Assembly: GCA_013399875.1 (NCBI GenBank)
Contig: VXAZ01008272.1
Location: forward strand, 624,582 to 688,581
Origin: Gymnorhina tibicen
Lineage: Eukaryota > Chordata > Aves > Passeriformes > Artamidae
Length of the DNA: 64,000 bases
Direction of reading: 5' to 3'
Shown here: positions 46,999 through 58,659 of the stretch, in pieces
How the letters are laid out: the number at the start of each line of letters is the position of its first letter
Position numbering within the stretch: position 1 is the stretch's first letter
Notes under the pieces: generated by a model
Database searches by the model: none
Told to the model about the DNA's origin: nothing
What the model saw: only the letters and a program-made list of their open reading frames with translations
Made by a program: the position numbers and the translations under genes

Positions 46999-49900
46999 TA
47001 AAACCACCAAACCCTTGAAGATTATGTGAGAGCTATAGTTTGATGAGCCATTAAATCAGGTAACCATTATTCGGGCTATTTCAATTACAAAAAGATGGTT
47101 TAGTGCTGTCTTTTTACTGCACTGCCTGCTTTGCACAATCCTGTTTTTAATCAGCTCCCTTGGTAAGAACCATGGATAAATACCACCTTCACATGTGTGC
47201 ACAAGTTCTGAACTTTGAATGAATGAGGTATGTTAATACATATTAATCTGTTTACTTACTTAGCCTGTGTCTGGTCACAGCCAATAAATCCACAAATCCA
47301 GGCACTGCTTGTATGATTGTATGGCAGGCATGTAAGCACACAGTACACAGAGAAAAACCTGGAAATTTGTCAGCTTGTAGAAAGGTGGACCTTCATTTGT
47401 AAAATGGGATGGTGCATGTGCTGATGTGCCATCAGAGGGGCATCGCTGTTTACCACATGATGGTAGCTTGTGTGATTTTGCACACCTTGCAGAGCAGGAT
47501 GCCCTGTGAATTCAGGGATGTGACCCTGAGTTCACCAGTTTGCTGGGTGTTACCCGGGGGTACAGCCTCAGTGAGTGCATCCCAGTCTCATGTGAGACAT
47601 CAAACCAAGTGTCGTGGGGGGGTTTACATGATTCCTCCCCCTCTCTTCCCTGATAGAACCTGAAAGGGGCTGGGTAAGACTCATGTACTTTACGTGTGTG
47701 CAGAATTGCTTTCTTTGATAACACAGATGTTAATCAGGTACAAAGGTATTGCGCAGCCTCACCAGGGAGGTGTGTGGTACTGCCTTGCTTTGGGTGTGTT
47801 AGTGATGACTTGGTGTTGTAATAACTGCGTGCCTCTTTTGAGGTCTTAGGGACCTCAAGCACATCCTGGGATGTTGCACTTTTAGTTTGAATTGTATAGT
47901 AAAATTATCTGACTTCTTTGGAAAGAGAAAAAAGTCTTTGCTGTATTTTATGACACCTTCTGAATGGGGTAAAAGGCTGAGAGGCAGAATCTAGGCACAG
48001 GGTCTCCTTGTTACAATTGCTCCATCTCTCCCTCATGGTTGTTTTTGATATTAAGGCTCGCTGGCACACAGATCTGGGACAGAGCATTCTGGGGTAAAGC
48101 TGTGCCTTAATTTAACTTGAAAAGTGCTATTAGCTGGGGGCTTGGGGGATGTGGCTCTCCCTCCCTCCCCGAGCTCTGCTTTCTGTAAGTGCCTCTGGAG
48201 CTTGCTCTGTGCAGTGTACCGGGGGTCCAGTAACAGTTTAGTGAAGACAGATGTTAATGCTGAGTGAGCAGAAGCTAACAGACTTGCAGAACAACCTTGG
48301 CACCTCGCCCCATTCTTCAGATTTCAATGTACCTACAAAAACTTAGAAAAAACCCAGAAGAAAGCCCTCTCTGCATATTGGCCTAGAGCAAACTCTGCTG
48401 TAAGTAGTTCATCAAGACACACTCTCTTTAGCTCCTTAAACACACAGCTAGATCAAAATAAAGTATGAAGAGCATAAAGTAACTCACAGACACCATTTAT
48501 TAACACTGAGGCCTGCTGCAGGAAGAAAGTGACCTAGTAAATAGCCTCCCTGAGTAGTAAAATAGTTGCTGTAAGGAGTTATAAGAACTTTTGTGAGCTG
48601 TAATTCCCTAAGGAAAAAAAAAAAGAGAGGTTTTTACAATCTTTCATCTCTGCTTGAAAGCAGAAATAAAAAGCCTTTCCCTAAACTACTAGGTGCTTGT
48701 GAGCAGCCTGCTAATAATGTCATCTTCTGTCTGGTCTTAAAGGGAAAGGAGAGATATGGAAAGAAAACAAACCCACAAACAGTGCTGGTCAGCTTTATGA
48801 GTGCTGCAACTTCAAAGACTGGAAGAAACGCTTCCCAGACTGGCTGTTTTGAGGATCAAGAGTTCAGGGGCTTTAAAGGACCTTTATTAGAGAAAATTCA
48901 GCATGAGAAACTAACAGTCCCTGATAGTACTGCAAATAGATGTCTTTCACTGGCAGTCCTGCAAATAGGAAACCTACTCTGACTCCAAGGAAAAGCCAAC
49001 AGTACAAGCCTTCTTATTTTTTGCTTATATATGTCGTATTTTAACAAACCATATTTTATACGAGGCTGCAGCATGGTAATATGTGCGAATACCATCCTCT
49101 TTTTACTGGCAACTAAACTGAGACAGAGGGGAAGTGCAGCCAAAATTTTCGTAAGCAATCTTAGGTTTGGAGATCCTGTGTGAGATACACAGACACGTCT
49201 ATCAGGGTGCTCCAAGTCAGTGTGATGGAAAATTTGGAGGGTACTGTCCTGTCCTGACTGGATGCTCTGTGTCTGGTACGGGGAAAAAAATTTCGTAACC
49301 CAACTGGTCTCCTCATTAAATGTAGATTCAGTATTTTGCAGACAAGCAGGGCTGTGGTAGTTTAGTCCTTTTGGTTTTCTTTTTATTCTTGCAGAGTGTA
49401 ATGCATTAGTCTTATGTAGCACATGCAGTACTTCTGGCAGTGTAAAAATAGTGCAGATGTGTAAGTTCCGTAGATATTCTTGATATCTTTATCCACACTG
49501 AGCAGGAAAACCAAGGCAGAAAATTTATCCTGAACTACATCAATTTCAGGAGAAGTTATCTTATCCTTGCTTATCCTCTTTTTTTCCCCTGTGGCAATTG
49601 CTGATCTTAATGTAGCTGCACAGAGTCTAAGAAAGTTTACAGCAAATGTTCTAGCAATCAGAAATGTGATCAACCTCAAAGGATTGAGGACAGTAAAGGG
49701 AATGCATATCAAAAGAAAAGATAGAATAATCTTTCCATTTGCCACACAAACAACAGTGAAATATGCTAAAAAGAAATGCATCAGATGGTGTGCTAGATAC
49801 CAGCACTGTGCTTGCAAATAATGAGTTAACCAGTAAATTGAGTGAAATAAGTGTGCCTTTTTTTTTTTTTTTTTCAGTTCTGTGCGGACAACTGAGTCTC

Positions 49901-52900
49901 TAACAAGAACCACGTCTGTAATAAAAGTTATGATGTCTCTAGCAGGAACTGGTAGTGCAAATCAAACATACCATTAGCTTGTCAGGCTCAGCCAAGTGAA
50001 ATAACAAGCAGCTGGGTAGTGCTGTACACTGAAATGGAAAACTGTTGCCCCTTAACAGAAGATTTCCTCAGAGAAAATTAAGCATGAGGGGCAGCGACAG
50101 ACCTGGTTATTCATGAGCACGGTGTCACGGGGAGGTCAGTGGAAGGACCTTACTTAAACCATCATTCTGGTTCAGGAAATGCTGCCTGACTCGTGAAGTT
50201 AGCAGAGCAAACTCTCCTCAGCAACTCGATGAGTAAATCAGGGTAGTGGAGAAGTGCCTGGCACCAGGGAAAATGGAGAAGAAAGGTGCAACGTGTGATT
50301 TCCCATCTGACTGTGTATGCTTGGCCACAAAACCCAAGTGCTTTCAGTTCTGAGGAGATGGAGGGGAGGATGGAGAGTGCATGGGTAAGGGGGGAAAGCA
50401 GATCTCTTCTTGTTTCTAAGGGTGTGGAAGACTAAACCTGGAAAGTGAAATGTTTCCCTATGCAGGCAGAGAATTGGATGCAGGCTGTGCTGGGCTAGAT
50501 GAGTTGTTGCACTTTGGGCTTTTGGCTAAACCCAAGCTGTTTGTGTTGTCACATGCTCTTTTACAATCTTTTGGCTGATGAAGCCTGGGTGGCAGAGTGG
50601 AAAATTGTTTGGGAGGTTTGCGTAGCCGTGTGTGTGTTCTGCAGCCCCAAAGCCAGACATTGTTTATTGAGTCCTGCAAGGGATCCTGGTAATCGCAGCT
50701 GATTTGCAGAAGCATATCTGTTGTCCATGTGTATCAATTAGATTGCAGTAGTTGTGTACAAATCACAGACTTGATATTGATCCTGCAGCTTGCAGACGAC
50801 AGAGCACATTTTTATGCTTGTCTGGAGGGAGGTTCTACTACTAAGCCACGGTGCTCCATTTGCAAAATTTTCTGCTGCCCTTGCAAAGATGCACCCAACT
50901 TTCAAATGCAGGTATGTGTCTAGCAGCTCCCTCACCTTGAATTCCAGCCTGTGAAATGTCCACAGACTTCTCCTCATCACAGCCGCCCACTCAGCCCACC
51001 AAGGTCCCCTGCTTCTTGCCTGGGTTGCAAAAGCACCATGTCCATTTTTGGGCCAGCAGTCCATACAGCAGAAGGTTGGTTGCAATTTCCAGAAGCCAGC
51101 TCTTGGAAGAGGGAAATGAAAAGGAAAGAAATATTTTTCTTATGGTTCTGAGTGCTGATGATTACCATCCTTTCCTTGATGCTGGAATATGCCTGAGTCA
51201 GAATAAAAAATGATGGAAACAGCATTTTGACAGAAAGGCTTAATTTTCAGAGAGCAATTCAGAACTATTTTCGTGTTCCCATGGTACGTGTAGACACTGC
51301 TATCACCAGGGACATATCTAACCCAAACCAAAGGGAGTGTAAGAGCATCTCTCCTGAAGAGGATCTGCCAGGCCATTTCTGGCTTCCCTGCGTGACTGCC
51401 AGGTGTTAGAGCTTTTGGTCTCCTGGGGGGCAATACAGGCCTTGCAGGCTCAGCCTGAACTGAAGCTGCCCAGGGCAATTTTCAAGCTCCAAGGTTTTCA
51501 GAGTGAAATCTGTAGTGTAAAAGACACAAGAAGATTTCACCCCAGCTCTAAATAACTAGAACTGGCTAGAAAAATGCTACAAGTGTATCACAAAAGAAAG
51601 TCTCTAAATGCTTTTCTTTGCAATTCTTTCAATTTTTCATCAATTTAAAAATACAGTTGTGCTATTTTTTTTTCATTGAGCAACAAAAGAGGAAAACTCC
51701 CTCTTCCCTTCATCCTTCCCTGCCTCGGGAAAAAGGGAAAAAAGGGAGGGAGGAAGAAAAGAGGGTTGCTGAGATGATAATGACTTGAAATGCTTTTTCT
51801 TGAAAAGTTAAAACATTTCAGAAAGAAATTTTCCACATTTCTTGTTGGTTTTGAAAGATCCTTTTTAAGAAAAATGCTTTAAGTTCCAAGTATTGGCTAA
51901 CTTTATAAACAAAATTCTTTCCCTGTTTTATTAAGGAGAGTAAACAAGGGAAAAGTGATGGCTGAAGCAACAATTTTCAAGATGGTTGACACACGGGAAC
52001 TTTTATCTTTTCAACTATAAACTTTGATTGGTTTTCATCCCCCCTGCCTCACTTCCTCCTTTCCTCTTTCTCAAAATTATTGCCTTTCAGCTTGTTTTAA
52101 TGGTGTTTATGTAATGTCATAAATATTCTTGTTTAGAACTGTAATTATTCCCTATGATTAATTCTGTTCCCTCTGAGAGGCTGTGCAAGTTTTCACTGGA
52201 GGGTATGTCTTTTATGTTCATGTGTTTCTCCATGTAAAATGCAAGATGTCCATTACTGAAGCTGTGCCTGGGAAGGCAGGGTTAATGCTTTTTCTTTTTC
52301 CTGTGGCAATATTTGGAAGCATTTTTGTGGAGTGTTTAGTGTCATTCCTATTTGGGTTGGGATTAAGGTAATTGACAGGGCGCTGGGCCAGGGGTCCTTT
52401 AGCTGTCCAATCTCAGCTGCATGGGGTGGAAGCACGCCATGGCCAAAGTCACTTCCTTTCTCTTTCTTTTATATCCCATTAGTCTGCCTGTGTTTTCGAT
52501 TTCAGAGGAATTCCTGTAAATACATCGACTGTAGCTGCTAATTGTGAGTAAAACATCAAATATGTGGAGGCAGTGGGAGTTTTCCCGAAGTAAGGGCTGT
52601 GAGACTCAGCTGTCTGTATTCTCTGAAACATATTTGCAGTAGGTGGAGATAATGATCAGTTTTTTTGTGACAACTGTTCTGCGTTATGTGAGGGCAAACA
52701 GTTGAAATCAGACCCTAAATAAGAGGCTGTGTCCCATCCAGCCCTGCGGAAGTGGCTGACAGTGCAGAGAGGCCAGATGCAAGTACACGGCGCCCAGCAC
52801 GTTTACCTTTGGTGTTGTGCCTTACATAATGAGTCAAAAGAAGATGGACAGCAAGACTTTCATGACCTGGAGCAAAGGAAAAAGAGCTTGGAGGAACTAA

Positions 52901-53689
52901 GCAAAAGTTGCATTTTAAAGAATGTGTGGAATATATACTTAAAATACACAACTTGGCTTCATCAGTGTATTTCAGGCATATTTTTATATGCTATAATTTT
53001 TTCCCAATGTCTTAGCAGCTTGAAAGCCTAATCTTCCGGAAAAGTTTCGCTGTCATCCTCCTAGACAGTTTCACAAGCAGTCATGTTAATGCCCGGATGA
53101 ATTGACTGTGATTATTGAGCATAAAATGAAAGAAGTTATGTGCTATTATGGAAGCATGCAGAGTTAAATTTTTGTTCATTTGTACAAGCCCCATAAGCAG
53201 CTTCTAGCACTGCCTGGGGAAGGGTTTGTTGTGGGGATCAGCCTGGTGTTTAACACCCAAAGGAGGAAGAGACTGAACGCACAGGGCCCTGCTCTGGGCA
53301 TCTCCTCAGAGGAAACCCACTGGATGCCGTGGGGATCCTGTGATCAGGGAGTTGGTCAGATGCATCTCTGGGGAGAGGACAACCTGGCACCTGCAGGAGA
53401 GAACACTGGACACAGCTCTCACTAAGCCAGACCATGGTTTTGCCATGTTCATTCAGTTATAGCTGTATCTAAAAAAGACAAGGACAATGAAAAATTTTTC
53501 TAGAAACTGCAGTTTAAACAAGACAGTCTATAAAAACAGGCAGGAAACCACTGGGAGACCTCAGCGGAAAATCCCAGAAGAGGCAGGCGTCCCCACATGT
53601 TCTGTTTCCAGGCCCCTGTCACAAAGTCAGGGATCTCATTAGGTCATGTTTACTGACGGCGCTTGTTTTCTGTCTTCTGATTTTGCCAG
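46999..53689. other. Mostly non-coding; two overlapping long minus-strand frames at 48.9-49.9 kb
   Basis: Short CTTCATTTGTAAAATGGGAT at 47390-47410 could be a MIR remnant but is too short to call. Overlapping minus-strand frames of 174 and 176 codons lie at 48898-49422 and 49383-49913, with no recognised motif. A T17 run at 49858-49874 followed by CAG looks like a plus-strand acceptor. A pyrimidine tract (51697-51724) is followed at once by a purine tract (51727-51765), forming a partial inverted repeat. A repeat-free, CpG-containing block at 53030-53170 holds an ETS palindrome CTTCCGGAA. Confidence 0.4.
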
Positions 53690-53812
53690 CGACAGGACAT
53701 GGGGAGGACAAAGCCTGTCCTAAGTGACCACCGATGGAGCCAGCCCTATTCACGGATTAGGGCTGCCATGGAAACTCAGTTTGCAGAGCTCACCACTGCA
53801 AACATGGAATGA
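53690..53812 (+). CDS. Candidate terminal exon (40 codons plus stop)
   Basis: A strong plus-strand acceptor (TTTTCTGTCTTCTGATTTTGCCAG) opens a phase-0 frame reading RQDMGRTKPVLSDHRWSQPY, then SRIRAAMETQFAELTTANME and TGA. The composition is protein-like and the surrounding block has several CpG and no recognised repeat. No upstream exon was identified and there is no nearby AATAAA. Could be a last exon of a plus-strand gene starting to the left, or a chance frame. Confidence 0.25.
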   Translation, partial: RQDMGRTKPVLSDHRWSQPYSRIRAAMETQFAELTTANME

Positions 53813-54750
53813 ATGGCCAGGTCAGCACCCGAGATTAAAGAGGAGGGAAAGAGGGAGTTGAGCAACTGTTTGCTGAACTCATTTCAGGAGCTTTCCTGGA
53901 AAAGTCCGAAATTCCAAAAATTGGATTGTAGAGTTTTTAGTTAAAAGCAGAGTGAGGATTCCCCTTGTTTGAGAAAAGGTTGTGTCTTCTGGATGCATTC
54001 AATGAAGAACAGCAGCAGAGCTGAGCTAAGTATTGATTTAACTTCAGAATAACCTTAAAAAGATCTAAAAGAGGTTTAATGATCAGCTGTATCCTGAAAA
54101 TGAATCCCAGAGGCCTTATCGTTTAACGTAATGATTTACACAAATCAGCCACCAGACTAGGAGTTCTGCCTGGGATTGTGATTTTGATCATTGTGAGACA
54201 AAACTCATATCAGGTTTTGACTGTGCAGATCTATTGGTTAGCTAATCCTAGATGTGTTAAAGATATGATTGAATGTTTCACTACCTGAAAAGTAAAACTT
54301 TTCTTGCAAGATCAAACAATGAAGTTATCAGCAAAATATATTTTAACAAGCAGCTGTGCTTTTTTTGTTTGTTTGTTTTTTCGTTTTTTCATATCTGAAA
54401 TAATTTATTTTTTCATTGAAAGTCCCATATCTGGGGAATAGACCTTCTGATCCTACTCTTTTATAGTCTTCCTTATTATGTAGAGCAAATTTCTCTGTTC
54501 CAGGACTTCAGAGAAACATGGATGTATTCTCCATAGCCTGGTAGTATCTACTCCAAGGGCTGCCTGTATGTTTTGAAATGCTCAGCTGGAGGCTGGGCAC
54601 CTGGGAGCTCTGCTCTGAAACCCAGTGTAGATGCACAGAACATACCTTAAGAACCAGGAGTGTGATTCATCACCTCAAACTTTAGACCTAGAGGGAGCAG
54701 AGATGGCTAATGTGCTTTTATTAATTTCTTGCTTAAACCGTTGTTCTCAG
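53813..54750. other. Non-coding; T-rich tract at 54360-54389
   Basis: The tract is a T-run broken by single G and C bases (TTTG-like units). Nothing else recognised. Confidence 0.5.
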
Positions 54751-54962
54751 ATGCAGCTGTGAACGACACGCTCTGTCAGGTTAGAAGGAAAAGCTATTCC
54801 GTGAAAGCCCGAGAGAGCTACAGTGCTCTGGTAGTGAATCAACCTACTCAATACCAACGTCCTGAGTGCTCTCACTTGGCTGTGTTTTTCAGCCAATTAG
54901 GCACCCGTTTTGGAGAACTTCTGTTTAAAACTTATGTCCTTAACAGGAAAACACAGTATTAA
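54751..54962 (+). CDS. Candidate terminal exon (70 codons)
   Basis: Acceptor CCGTTGTTCTCAG, then a phase-1 frame DAAVNDTLCQVRRKSYSVKA, ARESYSALVVNQPTQYQRPE and on to TAA at 54962. Several CpG sites are kept (ACGACACG, CCCGAGAG), unlike the surroundings. No upstream phase-1 exon was found; the exon at 53690 ends in a stop and so is not its partner. Product unknown. Confidence 0.2.
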
Positions 54963-56939
54963 ACTCAAAATTGAACCCACGGATCCTTTTCCAGACAGTA
55001 AAACATTTTCCCTCTTGATGGAAGAGACTGTGGTTTGACATTCTTAGTTCTTCATAAATCCAAGTTAACCAGTTCTTTTTATCAGAGTTATTCTTATTTT
55101 CTATGAGGCAGTTGCTTTATAGTGTGTTCAAGTATCTTGCCAAGGTTTAATTGGTTGGTCATTCTGAAAGTTTCTCATTTCTGCATAATATAGCATGTCA
55201 ACATTTCTCTGGTGCTCTGGGACCTCATAAACCCTCATGAGTTTCTAATGGTTCAGCAGTTGTTCTGCTTAAGCTGAAAACTGATTTTCCCAAATCCTTC
55301 CTTGTGCTGGTCTAATGGGGAGAAGTTTGAAGGTTTAAAACTCCACTGAATGAAAAACTGAAATAGGGAAGAAGTTCTGGAAATGAAGCAAAGTCAATTG
55401 CAAAACTTTCACAGTTTTTATCAGAAGGGAGCCCTGCATCTGTGGGCACAAAATAGAAGAGGAGCAGGTTATGTGAGGCTGGGCTTCAGCAGTGAACACA
55501 AGAGAACACCCAAAACTCATGCAATGCCTTCTATCTGTGTGTAGCAGCACACTGCAGAAATGTGAAGTTAAAGAAGGGAAACTGCAAAATTTGATCTCAT
55601 AACGTTGATGTTAGAACCATCTGTGCAAAAGCCAGTTTGTAGGTTCTACATGGGCACTCTCATCTCTGCAGAGCTGCCATGGGATCTTGCTTCGCAGGGG
55701 CACATGCAAACCTCAGTCACCCTTGTTGCTCTGATGCCCCTGAGAGAAGGGAGGAAAATGTTTGTTTTCTTTTCTTCATATCCAAAGGGATCTGAATAAA
55801 ATTTTTCTCTCAGCCTGATATGTAAAAGTTCACGTGCGTGTGCATCTGGCTCACTCTAGCTGGGATGCCCCAAAGCGGCCTCTTCTGCTTGTAGAAATGA
55901 AAAAGCTTCTTGCTGAGTACTTTAAAGAGGACCTTTAGATCCTCATTTACATATGTTTTGTATTACCTGTGTTTTTGCTTTTCATGGTTTATCCCTCCCT
56001 CCCAAAACTTGCCAATATCCCATTTTTTAACCTGCCTGACTGAAAGCTGACATTTTCTGATTAATTGTTCCAAGTCCTCTTCAAGTCACCAGTCAGAAGA
56101 GTAGCTGTGCCCATTTGGTTAAAGCAAGACATTTAATACCAAATTGTGTCTTTCCTGTGTTTAAAAGTATTTTTTCGTCTGCCCTCAGCAAAGATGAAAA
56201 GATGACCCTACAGAGCAAAAGTCTCCATTAAATCAGCCATTGGAGCAGAGGCGGGCTGGCTTTTTCATTTGAGTTTATTTTATTTTGTGCTTGAATATAT
56301 TTTGTTAATCCATGCTGGAAAAAAAAAGGGAGGGAGAAGTTGCTAAAAGAAGGGCGATTGTGTCCTCTCACTGGAATTCAGCCTACAAGCTACTCTTTCT
56401 TAGGAACTGATTTGATTTCCCTCAGATTTTGCTTCTGCAGGCAGGGTGTTTTATCTGCCTTTTAGCCTTTGACCCAGAGGTGTGACCTTTTCACTTTTAT
56501 CTCTTTTGGAGTAAGCCTGGGCCCCGTCAAAGTTCCTTGAGAGGCTAATGTGCAAGAGGTAAGTGCAGAGCAAGAAGGGTCATTTCTGACAGTAAAGAGG
56601 ACTTTGTGCACGTGCAGTGGCTCAAATGGACCAGAGCCCACCAGAGTAGAACTAGTCACTCGTTATTAACACAGCCCAACAAGACCAAGATGCTTTGCTA
56701 TACACAATGCTTCTGCTTTTTTCTTTTTTTCCTACAATGTGAATGCTCCTAAGCACAAAGATGGCTTTTACACCCTAATGCACATGGATCATTTCTTCAT
56801 TATATTTCCAGTGTGTGCACTTTGGTGGAGTTTACCCATCTGCAAGAACTCTGCTCTCCCCCCAGCTCAACCCACTGTGTGCCAGAGGCTGGTGTTCATC
56901 CCGGATTCCAGAATCTGTCACACCAGTGGAACATGAACT
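54963..56939. other. Non-coding stretch, nothing recognised
   Basis: A fine donor CAAGAG|GTAAGTGC at 56560 follows a good acceptor-like tract (CACTTTTATCTCTTTTGGAG), but the roughly 40 bases between them are closed in two frames, so at best a non-coding exon. Confidence 0.4.
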
Positions 56940-57233
56940 ATGGCTGGTGTTTGGGAACTGCAAGACAAAGTTTCAGATTTCCAGCTCATCACCTTGATTG
57001 TCTCAGTGCTCCTATTTACCTTGCTGTTTTTTATTAAAACTAAAAATATTAAGGCAAGAAAAATAAAAATTCACCCAGAAATGAACTATGAATGTCCAAC
57101 TCTCAGTTGTGCAGAAAACCCACTTTCCATTTTTTTTTACCCCATGGAAGATTTAAAAAAAAAACTTCATGAAACTTGTGGGCAGAGGATTCATTTGGTT
57201 CACACTAATGATCTCCTTCAGGTTAATGTCTGA
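56940..57233 (+). CDS. Speculative single-pass membrane microprotein (97 residues)
   Basis: The ATG has a strong context (A at -3, G at +4). The frame reads MAGVWELQDKVSDFQ, a hydrophobic segment LITLIVSVLLFTLLFFI (about residues 16-33), a basic stretch KTKNIKARKIK typical of the cytosolic side, then a soluble tail ending LQVNV. It fits a type III-like single-pass protein. There is no promoter, homologue or transcript evidence, and T-rich DNA readily encodes hydrophobic runs, so chance is the leading alternative. Confidence 0.15.
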   Translation: MAGVWELQDKVSDFQLITLIVSVLLFTLLFFIKTKNIKARKIKIHPEMNYECPTLSCAENPLSIFFYPMEDLKKKLHETCGQRIHLVHTNDLLQVNV

Positions 57234-57754
57234 ACTTAGCTTTAAGAAAATACTGCATTTATCATAAGGAATTTGCCTGGCATGAAAAGTAAATAGTTAG
57301 GATTTGTTTTGGCAACTCACTGTAAATCAGTGTAAAGAAAAATATCAAACAATTAAAGTTATATTTTGCCACTGTGGTTGATATTGAAGTTTTCAAGTGT
57401 CTGAAGATGATTTTATCAGCTCTTCCCTGGAACGAAAAAGCTTCTCCCATGTAAGCTGCTCTCCAGGACTGCATCCAGCTGCACTATTCAATCTCTCTTT
57501 CTAGGTCTTGTATCTTCCTCCCTCGGATGCACCGCCAGATCACCGTAATTTCTGGCAAAGTTTGTATTGTCACTTCTTCAGGGTAGGACTTGAGGCTGGG
57601 TATCTATTTCTGTTCTCTAGCTGTGTATATGTATCTGTATGATGAAGTGATCCCCAAGACCACAAACCCACAATCCTTCCTTCTTTCCCACCAAGGACTT
57701 TATTAAAAGCAACTGACTCCTATAAACAAAAATGTCCCATGTACCAGACAGAAG

Positions 57755-57880
57755 TGGAGAAGTGTCCAGTTTGGCTCTGGAAAAGCCTGGGTGCAACTCC
57801 CAGCTCTGCCACATAACTTTTCTGCAAGTAATTGTACTTCTTTACACCCCACTCATAAAACGGAGATGTAAAAATGGTCA
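57755..57880 (+). repeat. MIR-type ancient SINE
   Basis: GCCTGGGTGCAACTCCCAGC, TCTGCCACATAACTT, GCAAGTAATTGTACTTC and CTCATAAAACGGAGAT follow, in order, the MIR core and its downstream part (GCCTGGGTTCGAATCC, GGCTCTGCCACTTAC, GCAAGTTACTTAAC, TCATCTGTAAAATGGGGAT). The tRNA-like head and the 3' tail are not preserved. MIR copies date from early amniotes or before and are rare in bird genomes. Confidence 0.75.
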
Positions 57881-58284
57881 GTCACAAAAATGGTGTCATG
57901 TCTTGCCCCAAAACTTGCCGTGTCACCAAACTGTGATTTGTTTACCCTCTGAATTTGAGCCTGTGGGATGTGAGAATTTGAGCTATTTTCAATCTTTTTT
58001 TTCTGAAACCACTTAGTTAAAAAGATCTTGGGCAACAGGCTTTTGGCAAAATGGGATCACATGATGAAATTCCCAAAGTTGGCTCGTGGGACATCTCTGC
58101 CCATCTTCAGGCTTTAGGCCTGACACGTACCTGACGATGGTGTTAGCTGGGGTTTTAGGTTTAGAGTAATTTTTATATGGAGCAAGCCAGAAAACAGACC
58201 TTGTTAGGGATGCATAAAAACGCTTTCTGGAATATTGTACTTCATTTGGGCATAAACCTGTTACCTGTTGGCAAAAGGCTTTAG

Positions 58285-58659
58285 ATGATGCCCACTGACT
58301 CTTTGCCAAAGGACTTTATTTATAGCAGTGCACTGGGGAACGCTGAATTTCTTAAAGCACAGAGGCTCCTCAGATCCGTACTTGTTCCAGCTTTGTCAGA
58401 GACAAGTATTCTGACATCAAATGCATTTTTGCAATACCCATTGCAGACACTTAATTGCAGGATGATTCAGGGCTCTCTAAGCAGCCAAATTTCCCTATCC
58501 AGTCAAAAAGGAGCAGCCTCTCCAAGGGTGTTTCAAAGCACAGCTATTGGCTGCCCAGTGCTAGACAGTATGACTGTCTCCTTACCAAAAAATTCAGCCT
58601 CTCACAAGAAAATCATGATTCAGGCTGAAAAACCACAGGACTTCTTAAAAACAAAAAAG
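58285..58659 (+). CDS. Candidate coding exon (125 codons) ending at a fair donor
   Basis: The frame starts at ATGATG immediately after an in-frame TAG and stays open to AAAAAG|GTAATTTT at 58659/58660. The translation (MPTDSLPKDFIYSSALGNAE ... SSQKGAASPRVFQSTAIG ... HKKIMIQAEKPQDFLKTKK) is Ser/Lys-rich and low in hydrophobics, like a disordered protein. The start context is weak, and no downstream exon was matched. No domain recognised. Confidence 0.2.

Noticed and set aside
47385..47412. MIR-like word CTTCATTTGTAAAATGGGAT
   Set aside because: Too short on its own and the preceding MIR core is not recognisable.
56520..56560. Mini-exon between a strong acceptor and GTAAGTGC donor
   Set aside because: Closed in two frames, about 40 bases, no partner exons; at most a non-coding exon.
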